From a virus: a stretch of 48,113 bases of DNA. Position numbers and translations under genes: made by a program. This document shows positions 37,779 to 44,483 of the stretch, piece by piece. The notes under the pieces were generated by a model that worked only from the letters and a program-made list of their open reading frames with translations, had not been told where the DNA came from and ran no database searches. The stretch lies in the IMG/VR virus record IMGVR_UViG_3300028666_000046, positions 1 to 48,113 of that record; one strand, given 5' to 3'. Every line of letters begins with the position of its first letter. Within the stretch, counting starts at the first letter, position 1.

Positions 37779-37801
37779 GTTGATGTATCGTCAACAATCA
37801 A
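37779..37801 (-). promoter_or_regulatory. Promoter spacer palindrome GTTGACGATACATCAAC
   Basis: The 17-base spacer of the zinc-finger promoter is a palindrome with arms GTTGA/TCAAC. A related TTGACGTTTCGTCAA occurs near 37660 within the gene. This differs from the TAGCA-type operator. Confidence 0.45.
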
Positions 37802-38225
37802 TCAATCTTTATTATTAGAAGTGTCCATATATATAGTGTTATCCTTCCATGCTTGCACGCACACGGGGGGGTGGGGGTGGCATTTTACAAACCGCCTGAG
37901 ACTCCGACCATCTTGGCTCGAGATTGAAGATCTAGTCTCATGCCGATGTATTTAACATCAATACTTGACATAGCAAACACTCTGGTATTATTATAAATGT
38001 AGATCTATTGGACGTGTACAGCAATAGATTTAGCAATAACAGTAGTTATGTTTGTCTGAAGTGCACCTAATAACAAACCTCTTGACACACTGTGAGCGAA
38101 AAACAATTAAGATTCTGGATAGAAGAAAGGAAAGAACTGGAGGCCTATAACCAAAGGAACTGACCGATTAACTTGAAGGGATCTTTTTTGCTATCTATGG
38201 ACCTTAAAAGAATTATATAAAGTTC
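37802..38225. other. Long intergenic region with a promoter and possible small RNA
   Basis: No credible gene. It contains a G-rich run (37865-37880), a promoter-like TTGACA at 37965-37970 with spacer TAGCAAACACTCTGGTA and TTATTA/TATTAT, a hairpin ATCTATTG/CAATAGAT (38003-38029), a small hairpin ATAAC/GTTAT (38036-38049), and a T-run ATCTTTTTTG at 38181-38190 without a clear terminator stem. A transcript from about 38000 to 38190 is possible. The region could also hold a packaging or replication site. Confidence 0.4.
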
Positions 38226-38254
38226 TTGACTCTTAACAGAATGTGTGCTAATAT
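38226..38254 (+). promoter_or_regulatory. Promoter with operator-like spacer
   Basis: TTGACT, spacer CTTAACAGAATGTGTGC (17), -10 TAATAT, six bases to the ATG at 38261. Confidence 0.75.
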
Positions 38255-38260
38255 AGTTTT

Positions 38261-38581
38261 ATGGTTAAGAAAGATTATACGAGAGAAGAATTACTTTCTA
38301 TTTGTGAGAAATCTTTTGTTCCTCAAAATTTATGGGGAGATAGAGATAGTGCAGAAGCTCAAAAACAATTAGGTCAATGTTATGTTTGGTTAAAAGATGG
38401 ATGCGATTTTAAAATTTTAACTAAGACAAATAATAAGAATTTCATAACAGATGATCAAACTATTTGGGTTGAAATACAAGCAAAAGGATTTGAACATTTT
38501 GATTATCAGGGTGGAATGGATACTGAAACATTTTACTTACCTACTGAGCGAAGACTTAAAAGAAAAGGAGATTGGTATTAA
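38261..38581 (+). CDS. Hypothetical protein (106 aa)
   Basis: Starts MVKKDYTREELLSICEKSFV, helical, then a beta-rich half with WVEIQAKGFEHFDYQGGMDT. No known family. Leaderless, first in a short + strand unit; its TAA is one base from the next ATG. Confidence 0.6.
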   Translation: MVKKDYTREELLSICEKSFVPQNLWGDRDSAEAQKQLGQCYVWLKDGCDFKILTKTNNKNFITDDQTIWVEIQAKGFEHFDYQGGMDTETFYLPTERRLKRKGDWY

Positions 38582-38752
38582 ATGACTAAGAATAAAGAAC
38601 TAAGGTTTGCATTACAGAAAGCTATCGAGTTAGTGCCTGCTGCAACAGCTGATGATGTGGTTACTGAGCATCAGCCATTTGGTTTTAAATTAAATGAAGT
38701 TTGGTTAAAACAAGTTCTCGATAATTTAGAGACTCTTCTTAAAAAGGAATAA
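38582..38752 (+). CDS. Small helical protein (56 aa)
   Basis: Starts MTKNKELRFALQKAIELVPA, ends LDNLETLLKKE. Two helices around a polar loop. TAATG/TAAATG-type coupling on both sides makes it part of the operon. Unknown. Confidence 0.55.
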   Translation: MTKNKELRFALQKAIELVPAATADDVVTEHQPFGFKLNEVWLKQVLDNLETLLKKE

Positions 38753-38950
38753 ATGGATATAATATTCGTCATGGGAGGAATACTTGCCTTTTTTGTTTTC
38801 TTATTTATTATAAGAAGTTCTTATTGGGACGGAAGAATAATGGGAATGCCAAGTGTTCATGTAAGTAAACTTCAACTAACTTTGTTCTGGATTTTCTTTA
38901 TAGGTGGAATTGGTTTTGCTTATTTAGTTGGTTATCTTCAGACTCATTAA
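38753..38950 (+). CDS. Small two-pass membrane protein (65 aa)
   Basis: Segments IIFVMGGILAFFVFLFII and LFWIFFIGGIGFAYLVGYL, separated by a polar loop. Two-pass topology as in small holins or exclusion proteins. Confidence 0.6.
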   Translation: MDIIFVMGGILAFFVFLFIIRSSYWDGRIMGMPSVHVSKLQLTLFWIFFIGGIGFAYLVGYLQTH

Positions 38951-38956
38951 AAATTG

Positions 38957-38989
38957 TATAATTAGAATATGAAGCGAGGTGATTTATAA
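38957..38989 (+). promoter_or_regulatory. -10-only promoter with mini-ORF MKRGDL
   Basis: TATAAT TAGAAT ATG at 38969 opens a six-codon ORF (MKRGDL) carrying the ribosome site GAGGTGAT; its TAA overlaps the ATG at 38989. Same plan as at 10486-10524. Confidence 0.55.
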
Positions 38990-39261
38990 TGGGTACACTT
39001 AATCCAGGTTTAGCAAAGTGGTTAGCCACACATAAAAAGGGAGGAAAGAAAGGTGGTGCAAAATTGGGACTTAAAAATGTCGCCAATGGAGTACCAGCAG
39101 GAGGAATGTCTTCTTCTATGGTTCCAAACGGAGTTGCAGCAGTAGCTCCTATGGGAAAGAATATGTCTGCTCCAAAAGCAGTTAAAAAGAATTCAAAGAA
39201 AAAGAGTTCTAATCCATTTGGTTTTAAAGCACATGGAACAATGAAAAGGAGTAAGGCATAG
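38989..39261 (+). CDS. Small basic protein with NPFGFK tag (1)
   Basis: 90 aa, Gly/Lys-rich (KWLATHKKGGKKGGAKLGLK), disordered, strongly basic. It ends SSNPFGFKAHGTMKRSKA, almost the same tail as the next protein. Late-type promoter and basic composition suggest a virion DNA-binding or capsid-associated protein. Confidence 0.6.
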   Translation: MGTLNPGLAKWLATHKKGGKKGGAKLGLKNVANGVPAGGMSSSMVPNGVAAVAPMGKNMSAPKAVKKNSKKKSSNPFGFKAHGTMKRSKA

Positions 39262-39459
39262 ATGGCACCTTTTGTTAAGTTAGGCAACAACAAATACAAA
39301 GGAAAATCTGGGAAGGTCTTTGGTCTTGCCCAGGTTCGACTTTGGTATGCAGGTGGTGGAAAGTTCCCAGGTCAAAAAGGTCCTGGTCAATTTCCTACTA
39401 AGAAATCTAAAAATCCTTTTGGCTTCAAAGAACACGGGACTATGAAGAAGAGTAAATAG
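39262..39459 (+). CDS. Small basic protein with NPFGFK tag (2)
   Basis: 65 aa, basic, with KVFGLAQVRLWYAGGGKF and GQKGPGQFP, ending KSKNPFGFKEHGTMKKSK. The C-terminal tag matches the upstream protein at 12 or more positions, so the two probably bind the same partner or share a processing signal. The start follows the previous stop directly. Confidence 0.6.
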   Translation: MAPFVKLGNNKYKGKSGKVFGLAQVRLWYAGGGKFPGQKGPGQFPTKKSKNPFGFKEHGTMKKSK

Positions 39460-39463
39460 CCCA

Positions 39464-39492
39464 TTGATTATTAACAGAAACTTTGTTAGTAT
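39464..39492 (+). promoter_or_regulatory. Promoter with operator-like spacer
   Basis: TTGATT, spacer ATTAACAGAAACTTTGT (17), -10 TAGTAT, six bases to the ATG at 39499. Confidence 0.7.
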
Positions 39493-39498
39493 TTATTC

Positions 39499-40980
39499 AT
39501 GAATAGGATAGTCGCTGTCATCCCCACTTATCACAGAGCTCACTTACTCCCAGCCTTTATAAAGAATCATAATGAAAATTCAACGGAGTCGACTCTCTTT
39601 TTTGTAATTCATCCCAAAGATAAGGAATCGAGAAAAGTTCTTACTTCCCTTAAACAGAATTATTTACTTTGTGAGGGGGAATATGTTGAGTGTATAAATA
39701 CTGGTTTTAAATTTACCCAGGAACCTTTTGTTTTGTGTGCAGCTGATGATGTTGTTTTTACTCCAGGTTGGGATAAAGCTATTTTAGAAATGGCTGATAA
39801 TAATAGAGACAAACATATTTTTGGCGGAGTTGACGAGTGGCAAATATCTTTAACTCAAAAGCATATCAGTCACCCAGTCGTTAGAAGAACTCACTTTTCA
39901 GATCCTCTTTATAATCCGCTTTATATTCATTACATGTGCGATATTGAATTCGAGCAGCGAGGATTCCTTGAAGGGAGTGTAATGATTACACCCCGAGTTT
40001 TAATAGAGCATCCACATACAGTCACGGCACATTTAGATAAGGAAGCCTGGGACGAAACTTATAAAAAATCCTTCTCAAAAATTAAACTTGACGAGTCTTT
40101 GTATCATAGAAGAAAAGGAGAATTTGAAGTTTGGGATTTCACTGAATTAAACGGAGGTCGAGTAGTTCCAACTAAATTGAATCCTATTTATAATAAGACT
40201 TTGGTTTCGATAGTTATTCCTTCTTACAGAGATTATAAGAATCTTAAAAATTGTTTGGCTTCAGTTGTTAATAATACTTTTTATAGATATGAAATTATTG
40301 TTATTGATGACGGCCCAGAAGGTGAAGTCTTGGAGCCTTGGAATATTGTTAATAAGAAATTGTTTTTAGATTCGATTGAACTTGAGGATAAGTCTTGCAC
40401 GTTTAAAGTCGTTCACAATAAAAAACAAGAATGGGTGAATCACAATTGGAATGTTGGAGCTGAAATGGCAACAGGAGATTATGTAGCTTTCTTAAATTCA
40501 GATATAACTCTTTCAAAAGATTGGGACAAATATTTGGTGTCAGCTCTCGAGCATCCACAGCATCCTTTTACAGTTGCATGTCCTTACGAGACTAATATAA
40601 ATACACCAGTTCCTTTTACCCTCGATCCTTTAATTTTAAAGTATATTCCTAATATGATAAAAGGACCTTGCTTTATGATGAGGAAATCTGATGTGCCATT
40701 TATATTCCCAATTCCAAAACAAATAAAACATTGGTGCGGAGACAATTGGATTTCTGATAAATCTGAGTCGATGAATGGAACTGTTTTTGCAAAGAAGGCT
40801 GTTATAAATCATTTAATTTCTCAATCGAGCAACACCTTGAAGCCTTCAGTTTTACAGAATCGAACTTACAAGGATATTATCGAATACGAAAAGTTAAGTG
40901 GAAACAAACTTAACTTTATTAAGAGCCGTTTCCCCGAGGTGGTAAAAGCCTACTATTGGGTTGATGACCATGAATCTTAA
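39499..40980 (+). CDS. Two-domain GT2-type glycosyltransferase
   Basis: 493 aa. Domain 1 (1-230) is GT-A-like, with VAVIPTYHRAHLL and CAADDVVFTPGW, the acidic ADDV being the metal site. Domain 2 (about 235-490) is a second GT2 core: VSIVIPSYRDYKNLKNCLAS, IIVIDDGPEG, WNVGAEMATGDYVAFLNSDI with the SDI metal motif. Two catalytic modules in one chain suggest a polymerase or two-sugar transfer. Its last 62 bases overlap the convergent gene at 40919. Confidence 0.8.
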   Translation: MNRIVAVIPTYHRAHLLPAFIKNHNENSTESTLFFVIHPKDKESRKVLTSLKQNYLLCEGEYVECINTGFKFTQEPFVLCAADDVVFTPGWDKAILEMADNNRDKHIFGGVDEWQISLTQKHISHPVVRRTHFSDPLYNPLYIHYMCDIEFEQRGFLEGSVMITPRVLIEHPHTVTAHLDKEAWDETYKKSFSKIKLDESLYHRRKGEFEVWDFTELNGGRVVPTKLNPIYNKTLVSIVIPSYRDYKNLKNCLASVVNNTFYRYEIIVIDDGPEGEVLEPWNIVNKKLFLDSIELEDKSCTFKVVHNKKQEWVNHNWNVGAEMATGDYVAFLNSDITLSKDWDKYLVSALEHPQHPFTVACPYETNINTPVPFTLDPLILKYIPNMIKGPCFMMRKSDVPFIFPIPKQIKHWCGDNWISDKSESMNGTVFAKKAVINHLISQSSNTLKPSVLQNRTYKDIIEYEKLSGNKLNFIKSRFPEVVKAYYWVDDHES

Positions 40981-41539
40981 ATTCTTTACTTGTATCGAAA
41001 TTGTCGTCAAACATCCCCACTTTAATTCCAAGTTTCCATACAGCGTAATTTACACTTAATTGATCTCGTTTTGAATACCTACAATTTTGGGCCCACCAGA
41101 ATTCGTTAAACTCTTGGATGCCTACAGTATTTTTCCTAAGGATTACTCCAGTTTCAAATAGTCCGTTGTGGTGTGGATACTTGTCCATTAAATAAGTATT
41201 TACTTGTTCTTGAATTAAAGGTCTATTAGTATCACGTCCTCCAGAAATAACTGCGATAGCTTCGTCATAAGCACAGTCTCGGAATCGGTGTTTCATAAAA
41301 ACTATATCGCCTCGATCTTTATATTTATTTAAAATCTCCTCAGGGCTTACAAGAAGTTCTATATCAGCATCCATCCACAAACTCCACTCTTCACGAACAA
41401 AAAGGTGTGAAAGAATTTTGACCATGCGGGCGTTTCTTGTTGGATCTTTGAAGAGGTCTACGTCTTTATCGGTGAATATTCTTTCCTGGTTTTGTGGAAC
41501 ATCATATCCTTCGGATAAAAACGAATAAGTCTTAATCAT
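40919..41539 (-). CDS. DUF616/TOD1-like glycosyltransferase
   Basis: 206 aa. KTYSFLSEGYD..., NARMVKILSHLFV, WSLWMDADIELLVSP, FMKHRFRDCAYDEA and HNGLFETGVILRKNT match the DUF616 (TOD1/MUCI70) layout, with DAD as metal motif and the H-R-x-C-x-Y-x-E signature. Found with bacterial and plant glycan genes. The last 20 residues are encoded opposite the end of the GT2 gene. Operon with the 62-aa gene upstream (ATGA overlap). Confidence 0.75.
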   Translation of the reverse strand: MIKTYSFLSEGYDVPQNQERIFTDKDVDLFKDPTRNARMVKILSHLFVREEWSLWMDADIELLVSPEEILNKYKDRGDIVFMKHRFRDCAYDEAIAVISGGRDTNRPLIQEQVNTYLMDKYPHHNGLFETGVILRKNTVGIQEFNEFWWAQNCRYSKRDQLSVNYAVWKLGIKVGMFDDNFDTSKEFKIHGHQPNSRLLPPRGNGS

Positions 41540-41724
41540 ACTTTCTTTAATACTGGCATCCCAGGCCTAGTTATTATTACTTTATACCCAACTGGCATTT
41601 CACATGAGTTCTCTTCTTGGGTTCTTTTAAAGTAGAAATTTATCCGTGTAGTTTTGCCCCTTCCCCAGCTAATCTCTTTAGAGTGCAAGTACCATATTTG
41701 GCCTTGATCTGTTGTGAATTTCAT
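41536..41724 (-). CDS. Hypothetical protein (62 aa)
   Basis: Starts MKFTTDQGQIWYLHSKEISW, beta-rich with KTTRINFYFKR and ends ITRPGMPVLKKV. Small phage proteins of this type occur in tail-assembly or sugar clusters, but I recognise no family. Leaderless from the promoter at 41731. Confidence 0.55.
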   Translation of the reverse strand: MKFTTDQGQIWYLHSKEISWGRGKTTRINFYFKRTQEENSCEMPVGYKVIITRPGMPVLKKV

Positions 41725-41730
41725 AGCCCT

Positions 41731-41759
41731 ATGATAGCATAACTTCAGCTATTATGACA
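41731..41759 (-). promoter_or_regulatory. Promoter with operator-like spacer, divergent to terminase
   Basis: Minus strand -35 TGTCAT, 17-base spacer, -10 TATCAT, six bases to ATG at 41724. The palindrome TAGCATAACTTCAGCTA (41735-41751) ends three bases before the terminase ATG, so a bound repressor could also affect that gene. Confidence 0.55.
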
Positions 41760-43292
41760 AATCAAATTTCTCCTCAAGAAGCAAAAAGAGTTCAAGAGAC
41801 TTTGCTAGAAATGAAGAAGAAAGGTAGTGAAGATCCAGAGTATTTCATTTGCACATTCCTTTATATTTTTAACCTTAAACAGACTCCTTCAAATATTCGT
41901 TTTAATTTATTTCCTTTTCAGAGAAGATTGGTTCGAGAGATCGTTTATGCTGTTCGTAATGGTGAAGATTTATTTATTGATAAGACTCGTGAAATGGGAG
42001 TCACCTACACTGTACTTGCTGTGTTTATTTGGTTTTGGCTTTACCAGCCAGCTTCAAACTTTTTAATAGGATCTCGTAAAGAAGACTATGTTGATAACAG
42101 GCGTGGTGGAACTACAGGAAATAAGGAAGAGTCTCTTTTTGGAAAGCTAGACTATATGATTTCTAGGCTTCCTAAATATCTTTTGCCAGAAGGATTCAAC
42201 CCAGATAAGCACTTCAATTATATGTCTTTAGTTAATCCCGAAAATGGAAATGCTATTTCTGGAGAGTCTTCAAATGAAAACTTTTCAAGAGGTGGTCGCC
42301 AGAAAGCTATTCTTATGGACGAGTTTGCTTTTTGGGACAATGGAAATGCTGCTTGGGGGGCTACGGCTGACACCACCAATTGTCGAATCATAGCAACCAC
42401 CCCTGGAATAAAACCTTCTAAAGCTAAAAGGCTCAGATTTGGTAAAGATGGAGAGCGTATTAAAGTTGTAACTGTTTTATATAACGAAGATCCTCGAAAA
42501 AATAAAAAGTGGCTAGAGGAACAAAAATCTCGTAGGTCGACAGAAGACTTTAACCGAGAGATCATGATTAACTGGGAAACTTCTATTACAGGAAGAGTTT
42601 ATCCAGAAATTGAAAATGCAGCCTATGGAGCTTTTCCGTTTATTGTTAATCAACAGCTTTATTGTTCTTGGGACTTTGGGCTAGACGGTACTTCGTTTGG
42701 CTTCTGGCAACAAAATCCTGCTAACGGAAAATGGAGAAGAATTGCTTCTTATCATAATGAGGATCAACCAATTCAATTTTACTTACCTTTCTTTGGAGCC
42801 CCAATAGATTCCTTGTTTCAATATACCGATGATGACTTAAAAGTTATGCAGGTTATAAAAAATCTTCCAAGGGCTATTCACTTCGGAGATCCTGACGTTA
42901 AAAAGAGATCTTTCGCTGGCGGAAAATCTGCTCGTACAGAATTAGCAGCAGTAAAAGTTTTTGTGCAATCAATTTCAAAGAATGATTTTTATACTCGTAG
43001 GGAACTTACAAAAATTGCATTGGCTAATGGAATTGAAATTAACGATACTCCAGAAAATGAATACTTCTTTGAAGCATTGAAATCGGCTCGCTACCCTCAA
43101 AGAGAAGAAACTTCCCAAGCTACAACGCCTGTTGCTTTGCCAATTCACGATTGGACTTCACATCCTAGAACTGATGCAGAATATTTCTTTTTGAATATAA
43201 AACAATACACAGAAGTAAATAATGATGAACCTGATTGGGCGAAGGGTGTTCATAAAGGGCTAACTTCGAGAGCAGGTTTAAGGAGGAGGTGA
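41754..43292 (+). CDS. terL: Terminase large subunit
   Basis: 512 aa. ATPase: Walker A-like KTREMGVTYT (77-86, a deviant P-loop), Walker B LMDEFAFWD (187-195), coupling motif IATTPG. Nuclease: SWDFGLDGTS (305-314) with the first metal Asp, later GDPDVKKRSFAGG and a DAEYFF near the C-terminus. It pumps DNA through the portal and cuts it. No Shine-Dalgarno is seen before the ATG. Confidence 0.9.
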   Translation: MTNQISPQEAKRVQETLLEMKKKGSEDPEYFICTFLYIFNLKQTPSNIRFNLFPFQRRLVREIVYAVRNGEDLFIDKTREMGVTYTVLAVFIWFWLYQPASNFLIGSRKEDYVDNRRGGTTGNKEESLFGKLDYMISRLPKYLLPEGFNPDKHFNYMSLVNPENGNAISGESSNENFSRGGRQKAILMDEFAFWDNGNAAWGATADTTNCRIIATTPGIKPSKAKRLRFGKDGERIKVVTVLYNEDPRKNKKWLEEQKSRRSTEDFNREIMINWETSITGRVYPEIENAAYGAFPFIVNQQLYCSWDFGLDGTSFGFWQQNPANGKWRRIASYHNEDQPIQFYLPFFGAPIDSLFQYTDDDLKVMQVIKNLPRAIHFGDPDVKKRSFAGGKSARTELAAVKVFVQSISKNDFYTRRELTKIALANGIEINDTPENEYFFEALKSARYPQREETSQATTPVALPIHDWTSHPRTDAEYFFLNIKQYTEVNNDEPDWAKGVHKGLTSRAGLRRR

Positions 43293-43297
43293 ATTTT

Positions 43298-43444
43298 ATG
43301 GGAGATGTACAACTAGCAGAATTTTTAAAAGAAACCAGAGAGTTAATGTTGGCTATTCGTGCTGAGCAATTAGAGCAAAGCAAGAAGTTGGCTGTTATTG
43401 CTAAAAGAAGCTGGAAAGCCAGCCGAAAGGAGAAAAAAGTATGA
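43298..43444 (+). CDS. Small helical protein (48 aa)
   Basis: Starts MGDVQLAEFLKETRELMLAI, one long amphipathic helix, basic C-terminus (KRSWKASRKEKKV). AGGAGGAGGTGA is a very strong ribosome site; the stop overlaps the next ATG as ATGA. Unknown, possibly a terminase or portal accessory. Confidence 0.65.
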   Translation: MGDVQLAEFLKETRELMLAIRAEQLEQSKKLAVIAKRSWKASRKEKKV

Positions 43445-44112
43445 GTAACTTAGTTGACGTTGCGGTTTTGATTACTTGTTTTAACAAGGAAGAATATCTC
43501 GATGAATGTGTCCAGTCGATTATTCGACAGACTAAAGTTCCACGAGAAATTATTGTCGTGCATGATGGCTGTGAAAATCCTATGCACCACGCAAGAGCAA
43601 CGTCAATTTTCCTTGATTCTAATTATGGAGTTGCTAGAGCTAGACATGAAGCATTTCGATATTCAACGGCTCCTCTTATTTTGTTTGTGGATGCTGACGA
43701 TGTTTTATCGCCTGACTATTTGGAAAAAATGATTCTTGTTTTAGCCAAAGGAAAGGGAGCTGACATTGTTTATCCAGATACTTTTATCTGGAATGGAGCT
43801 CAGTCGGAATTGGTAGTGACTCCTAATAAAATAGATTTAGATTTTGTCAGAGAAAGAGAGAAAGTTGTAATTCCAGTAACTTCTTTAATGAAGAGAGAAG
43901 TTTATTTGAAATTAAAAGGTTTTAAAAAGATGGAAGTTCTTGAGGATTTTGAGTTTTTTGTTAGAGCATTAAAAGATGGTTTTGTTTTCAAAAAGGCTCA
44001 AACTTTATTATGGTACAGACGTATTCCAGGTAGCAGGAATACAGTCGACTTAGTAAAGCGTAAAGCAATTGTTCGAGAGGTGGTGAATCAAATTGATACA
44101 GCAAAAAATTAG
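43441..44112 (+). CDS. Family 2 glycosyltransferase
   Basis: 223 aa. VAVLITCFNKEEYLDECVQS, IIVVHDGCEN, NYGVARARHEAF, LILFVDADDVLSP: a full GT2 core with DADD as metal motif and VLEDFEFFVRAL as the ED catalytic base region. Located between terminase and portal, an unusual place, and translated from an ATGA overlap. Probable partner of the sugar island genes. Confidence 0.85.
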   Translation: MSNLVDVAVLITCFNKEEYLDECVQSIIRQTKVPREIIVVHDGCENPMHHARATSIFLDSNYGVARARHEAFRYSTAPLILFVDADDVLSPDYLEKMILVLAKGKGADIVYPDTFIWNGAQSELVVTPNKIDLDFVREREKVVIPVTSLMKREVYLKLKGFKKMEVLEDFEFFVRALKDGFVFKKAQTLLWYRRIPGSRNTVDLVKRKAIVREVVNQIDTAKN

Positions 44113-44467
44113 CACAAAAGCAATAATGTTTATTCCAACCTCTAAAAATTGGAGCGAATTTCGCACCAATACTTTGGATGAGAATAATAGCGATGAGCCC
44201 CTTGCTTATGATGCGAGTGACAAAGGTGAGTTTGAACAGGCAGTTGTTTCAAATTTACAAGCTGACCAGCTACTTTATAAACTTTTAATGGAATTGGATG
44301 ACAAAGGAAAAATTATTTTACTTTATCAAGTCTTAAAAGAAGCAGGATATAGTTTGACCCAAGAGGAATTTGCAAAAACTTTAAGAATGTCGAGATTAGG
44401 ATATTCTACGAAAACTAAGAAAATCAAAATTAAATGCGTTAAGATTATTCAAGGAGTCAGTAAATAA
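44093..44467 (+). CDS. Putative sigma-region-4-like or HTH protein
   Basis: 124 aa from TTG at 44093 (AGGTGG nine bases before); an ATG at 44126 is an alternative. The second half (LLYKLLMELDDKGKIILLYQ, SLTQEEFAKTLRMSRLGYS) has the order of a sigma region 4 or similar HTH: a D-x-x-x-K-I-I-L-L helix and a Q-E-E-F-A-x-T-L helix. The weak match and lack of region 2 make sigma activity uncertain. Just upstream of the portal promoter. Confidence 0.45.
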   Translation: MIQQKISTKAIMFIPTSKNWSEFRTNTLDENNSDEPLAYDASDKGEFEQAVVSNLQADQLLYKLLMELDDKGKIILLYQVLKEAGYSLTQEEFAKTLRMSRLGYSTKTKKIKIKCVKIIQGVSK

Positions 44468-44469
44468 AC

Positions 44470-44475
44470 TATAAT
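44470..44475 (+). promoter_or_regulatory. -10-only promoter for the portal gene
   Basis: TATAAT TAAAATAT ATG; no -35 seen. Within the end of the preceding gene. Confidence 0.6.
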
Positions 44476-44483
44476 TAAAATAT

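Noticed and set aside
37865-37880. G-quadruplex in the G-rich run
   Set aside because: The run is two long G tracts plus GG rather than four regular ones; noted as composition only.
37704-37955. 83-aa + strand reading frame
   Set aside because: It lies opposite the zinc-finger gene at 37591-37767, has no promoter or ribosome site and no protein-like pattern.
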